Under the pieces are notes generated by a model, which was not told the origin of the DNA, searched no databases, and saw only the letters and a list, made by a program, of their open reading frames with translations. The translations under genes and the position numbers were made by a program. From Leptodactylus fallax (Eukaryota > Chordata > Amphibia > Anura > Leptodactylidae): a DNA stretch of 64,000 nt. Position 1 is the first letter of the stretch; each line of letters starts with the position of its first letter. The stretch is from contig CAMRHE010000012.1 of the NCBI GenBank assembly GCA_947044405.1, positions 8,242,001-8,306,000 of the forward strand, written 5' to 3'. This document shows, one piece after another, positions 59,938 to 64,000 of this stretch.

Positions 59938-60445
59938 CCACACGGGGGACCTAGTGAATGACCTGCAGAAAGCTGGGACTAACATAACAAAGCATTTCAA
60001 GGTCCTGGAGTGGCCTAGCCAGTCTCCAGATCTCAACCCCATAGAAAACTTTTGGAGGGAGTTGAAAGTCTGTGTTGCCCAGCGACAGCCCCAAAACATC
60101 ACTGCTCTAGAGGAGATCTGCATGGAGGAATGGGCCAATATACCAGCAACAGTATGTGCCAACCTTGTGAAGACTTACAGAAAACGTTTGACCTCTGTCA
60201 TTGCCAACAAAGGATATATAACAAAGTATTGAGATGAACTTTTGTTATTGACCAAATACTTATTTTCCAACATAATTTGCAAATAAATTCTTTAAAAATC
60301 AGACAATGTGATTTTCTGGATTTGTTTTCTCATTTTGTCTGTCATAGTTGAGGTCTACCTATGATGTCAATTACAGGCCTCTCTCATCTTTTTAAGTGGG
60401 AGAACTTGCACAATTGGTGGCTGACTAAATACTTTTTCCCCACTG
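59938..60445 (+). mobile_element. Tc1 family D, 3' fragment with internal deletion (copy 3)
   Basis: Contains [16 protein letters not shown] fused directly to [20 protein letters not shown] and the complete C-terminus ANKGYITKY (stop at 60230-60232). This deletes the rest of the DNA-binding domain and the first two catalytic Asp residues. The 3' inverted repeat ends CCCCACTG at 60445, followed by TA. The 5' terminus is lacking. Confidence 0.9.
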
Positions 60446-60461
60446 TATCACAGATAACATA

Positions 60462-60714
60462 CAGTACAGACCAAAAGTTTGGACACACCTTCTCATTCCA
60501 AGAGTTTTCTGTATTTTCATGACTATAAAAATTGTAGATTCACACTGAAGGCATCAAAACTATGAATTAACACATGTGGAATTATATACTTAACAAAAAA
60601 ATGTTAAACAACTGAAAATATGTCTTATATTCTAGGTTGTTCAAAGTAGCCACCTTTTGCTTTGATTACTGCTTTGCACACTCTTGGCATTCTCTTGATG
60701 AGCTTCAAGAGGTG
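60462..60714 (-). mobile_element. DD38E element, terminal-repeat fragment (copy 3)
   Basis: TA at 60460-60461 precedes CAGTACAGACCAAAAG. The fragment covers the terminal repeat through the RMPRVCKAVIKAKGGYFEQP codons (minus strand) and stops abruptly near 60714. Because both terminal repeats of this family contain these codons, it is not possible to say from which end it derives. It lies only 16 bp from the end of the Tc1 D fragment. Confidence 0.88.
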
Positions 60715-61938
60715 CCCCATGTTAAATGTTCGCCTTGTGGCCCAGCCATTCCTAGTTACACCACTTCCCCCTTCTATAGAAATCCCAGTGTTACTGCCCA
60801 CATGTTTTAGGTTACACAAGTATAAGAGGTTACACTTGGTGAACTTAAATAGTACAATAAAAAAGATATAACTTTTAATACAAAGTAGTATCCTATTCAG
60901 GACCCTCCTCTATTAGGCAGATCACCGAGCTGCCACAAAAAGCATCTTTCACATCTGGATGTTTTCACTAGGCAATCTGCAATGCTTCATTTACACTGTG
61001 GTGTTGCTGCAGGAAAGTTGTATACTTGCTGTTGGTTTTGCTGCACATTACTTCTTATCCATAAACATGGCACAATCTGTGATAACAAAAGGTACTGTCT
61101 AAAGTCAAACCCCTTTGAGTAAAAAATAGGGTGGAGAATGGCTGTACATGGAATTTCACCAGAACTAGAAAATATGTATGTACGCCTCTGAACTAATAAA
61201 TATTTGCATTTAATGTATACTATATACACATTGCAATTGCCTTCAATTTTGCAATGCATTGCTGTAACCCGCTTCTGCAGATTCTGGATTCTGTACTGTA
61301 TGTATAGTTTGATAGGTTTTTTTTGGACCCAAGAGCAGTCTGTGAACACCTTTCTATACTCTCATGATGATGCAAGTGTACTAAACACCTACATCCATGA
61401 AGGTGGAGTCCTGGGCCCCCTAAAATTTGTGTGAGTGATTGGAAAAGGTGCCATGTCACTCACAAATGTGAAGCTAAATGAAAGCCTTTACTAGTGAACG
61501 TTTTCCCACCAGTGAGGGTCTTTGGGCAAAGACTGCATGTGTGTAGTTCCATGTGAGACCACAAGGAGATCTGGTGAGCAAGAGCTGCAGAAAAGGGGAG
61601 AGGTTCAGTCCCAGCATTTTGGCTACAACAACAGCATCCCAGATAGTTCTGAGAGGGTAGTGGTTTACAGCCAGAACCTGCCTGAGACCTTTTGCAACTG
61701 TTTGTTCTAAGTTAGTACCTCTCCTGGAGAAGCAGTTCAGTAAGGACTCATTCCCTAATGTCCATGGTTGCCCTGCACCTACTGTCAGCTACTGCCCAGA
61801 ACTTTACAGTGGCAAAAGTAGTATGGAAGCTCAGGGTCCTGGCGAGCATCATTATAGTTATGTGTGTATAAGGCCTAAAAATCTGGTATGTAACTAGGCA
61901 CAGTATCCTTAGTTAAAATACAACACTATGCAGACAAT
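60715..61938. other. unannotated DNA
   Basis: About 1.2 kb without a recognised gene or element. Confidence 0.5.
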
Positions 61939-62125
61939 CAGGGGCGTAGCTATAGGGGTTACAGCAGTAGCAGTCGCTACCAAGCACTGGACCTTAAGGG
62001 GGGGCCCTAAAATCCCTCTGCCATGTAAAATATACCATTATTCCACTATTCTAAATAGCACAAGGAAGGCAGGGGCCCATTGCAGGTTTTGCATTGCGAC
62101 CTAAGAGCTTCAAGTTACGCCTCTG
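61939..62125. mobile_element. hAT-type MITE, 187 bp
   Basis: Begins CAGGGGCGTAGCTATAGGGG and ends with an imperfect complement (CAGAGGCGTAACTTG). Its flanks cagacaat (61931-61938) and aagacagt (62126-62133) match at six of eight positions, consistent with an aged 8-bp hAT target duplication. This terminus type is common in vertebrate genomes. Confidence 0.75.
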
Positions 62126-62139
62126 AAGACAGTCCTGCC

Positions 62140-62540
62140 ATTCATGTGAATGATAATTTTACATGTCCCACCTACCAAAGCATTGCTGCAGACCAAGTAT
62201 ATCTCTTTATGGCAACAGTATGCAGCATTTCTTTCAGTGGTATAATGCAACCTGTACATTCTGCATTTTTCAGAAATGGTTTGAGAAACAAGTTCAAGGT
62301 GCTAAGGCCTCCAAATCCCCCAGATCTCAATGTGATCAAGCATCTGCGGGAAATGCTGGGAAACAAAGACCTGACCTATGGAAACCTTACCTAACAACTT
62401 ACAGTACTTACATCTTAGTATGAGATACCATAGGACCTTCACAGATCTTGTGGAGTTTATGCCTTCATAGGGCAAAGCTGTTTCAGCACACAAGGGATAC
62501 CTGCACAATTGTTTTACTGTTATGACTGATCAGTTATTGT
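62140..62540 (+). pseudogene. another Tc1/mariner-type transposase remnant
   Basis: The plus strand preserves a degraded catalytic block: FQWYNATCTFCIFQKWF-like sequence where FQQDNAPCHTA is expected, then FKVLRPPNPPDLNVIKHL where [20 protein letters not shown] is expected. The segment downstream (acttacagtacttac to caattgttttactgttatga) matches the rest of the C-terminus and 3' end of a widespread fish/frog Tc1-like family. The catalytic Asp and Glu codons are lost. Neither inverted repeat is intact. Confidence 0.7.
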
Positions 62541-64000
62541 TGCATTGTTATTATGGCACTATTATGTGTTCATTGTATAATACTTATTTTGCAGGTACAT
62601 TATGATAGCATTTTATGGGAACTGTATATTTTATGGTATTATTATTATTATCATGCCACTGTTGGGTGATATTACTCATGTAATAATTCATCAGTATTAC
62701 TCTCATATTAATTTTTTCCCAAAAATGTGAGTAGGTCCTATACATATATTTTATATAGGTCACTAAGGACTTGTATCCAGCCCTACACTCAAGCTTATAC
62801 TATTCTGTATATACACCTGCATATGTATATACACACACACAAAAATCTACATGTATGTAAGATGTAACATTTTTACATTTTCATAAAAATAAAACATGAA
62901 CCATACATTATTTATCTCAACATGCAAGACTGTAGTTGGAAAATATTCTCATTTGTATTCTCCCCTTTTAGGAGTTAGACTATGTTCACATCTTTTTCCA
63001 CACAATGAAAGTATATGTCAGTATTCTCCAAAATATATCTTTAACATGTCTATAGGCCTTCATTCACCCAACCTATGCCAAAAGAATGACCCTTTGGAAT
63101 ACCTTGACCCACTATTCATTGGTATACCTTTTTTGCTACTGTATAGGAAACTAAGATGTGAATAGAGTCTCACAATTCATGACTGTGCCTAATGGTTCCC
63201 ATGTATTATATTTGCACTGTTTTACTTGATTAGAAATATACACTATTATGATCATTTCTGAATTTTGACATTTCATGATTTATGGAGCAATTTTGTTAAT
63301 TATATTTGTGTCCATGCAATGTTTTCTCAGCTATTTGTGAACCTAGCCATGCATTTACTGAACGACCTGTTATGTGCTTATTAGTCCCCTATTTTCTATA
63401 TTTGTTGTACTTAATATTGTATTATAAATACTGTCTTGTTTTATTGACATTTGGGGTTATGGGAGCGTAACTTCATAGATTACAATTCTTTACTAAATAA
63501 AGCTTTTTTTGTTAATTGAGTAATTTTGGTCATATAATGCTTTCTTATTAAAATGTGAACCTCCATTTTTGGTTGTACAACGCTATACTGTATATAGGAT
63601 GAGCTTTGTACTGTATCGTAGGATGGCTTCCATGTTTGTTTCCCTGTTACATACATTTCACTCTCACCTCAATTCTGAATCCAAATTACATTCTGGCAAC
63701 ATGCAAATACTCAAGGATGTAATGGCTGAATGGTGCCAACCACTATAAAGTCTTCCATTTGTTAATTCAATAGAAACAACATTGAACAGAGAATGCATTA
63801 CAAACAATTCACCCATGATCTATTCATTCCAAGAACTGGGTAATTCACTAGGGACCATCATTTACGGAATGGTTGATTATACAAGACATAACAATGAGAA
63901 TAGCAAAATACTGACACTATTTAGGTATAATCAGATTTAAGCAGCACTCCTTATTAAGTACCGAATGCTCTGATAGGATCGCACTTCTTGTATAAGTATG
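62541..64000. other. unannotated AT-rich DNA
   Basis: About 1.4 kb with short TA, CA and ATT simple repeats (62640-62650, 62828-62840). No gene or transposon end is recognised. Confidence 0.5.

Overview
This window looks like non-coding DNA from a vertebrate, most likely an anuran amphibian. It is AT-rich and I found no host exon, tRNA or rRNA. It is packed with repeat classes that are abundant together in frogs: several Tc1-like DD34E families, a DD38E (Intruder-type) Tc1 relative, Penelope-like retroelements (PLEs) with GIY-YIG endonucleases, hAT, PIF/Harbinger and T2/Kolobok-type TTAA elements, and CR1/L2-like and L1/Tx1-like LINE fragments. The species call is an inference from repeat content; no gene or rRNA supports it.

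Layout. 1-9.1 kb: small DNA transposons (817-1094, 1278-2573, 3804-4180, 5287-5552), a 72-bp PLE tail and a truncated copy of a large unclassified repeat (5660-7850). 9.1-10.8 kb: Tc1 family A copy 1, with one nonsense codon. 11.2-15.1 kb: a decayed PLE split by a DD38E Tc1 element. 15.5-16.8 kb: a solo LTR with a 5-bp target duplication. 16.8-19.9 kb: a family D Tc1 carrying a 1.4-kb PLE inside it. 22.2-25.0 kb: a palindromic family D derivative with family A copy 2 nested in it. 25.5-30.3 kb: a 4.75-kb unclassified repeat with ~395-bp tandem modules and seven hairpins near its right end. 32.0-33.7 kb: a DD38E element with an uninterrupted 350-codon transposase. 35.8-42.5 kb: LINE remnants, a hAT element with a minisatellite and long inverted repeats. 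44.3-47.9 kb: tandem duplications, TTAA elements and a Tc1 family F fragment. 52.4-55.5 kb: PIF/Harbinger remnants (MADF fragment plus HARBI1-like transposase). 57.6-59.2 kb: a complete, apparently young Tc1 (family C) with an intact transposase. 59.3-62.5 kb: fragments of CR1, Tc1 D, DD38E, hAT and another Tc1-like element.

The elements form a readable insertion history: Tc1 into PLE (13.0 kb), PLE into Tc1 (17.1 kb) and Tc1 into Tc1 (22.8 kb), each with clean target duplications. Only two coding regions look intact, the transposases at 57950-58972 (+) and 32192-33244 (-). I did not find a convincing new multi-gene system. The most unusual structures are the DD38E element whose terminal repeats include the end of its own coding sequence, the two-3'-ended palindromic Tc1 derivative, the hairpin cluster at 29.8-30.2 kb, and a duplicated segment (20.7 and 33.9 kb) whose 134-bp core differs at only two positions.
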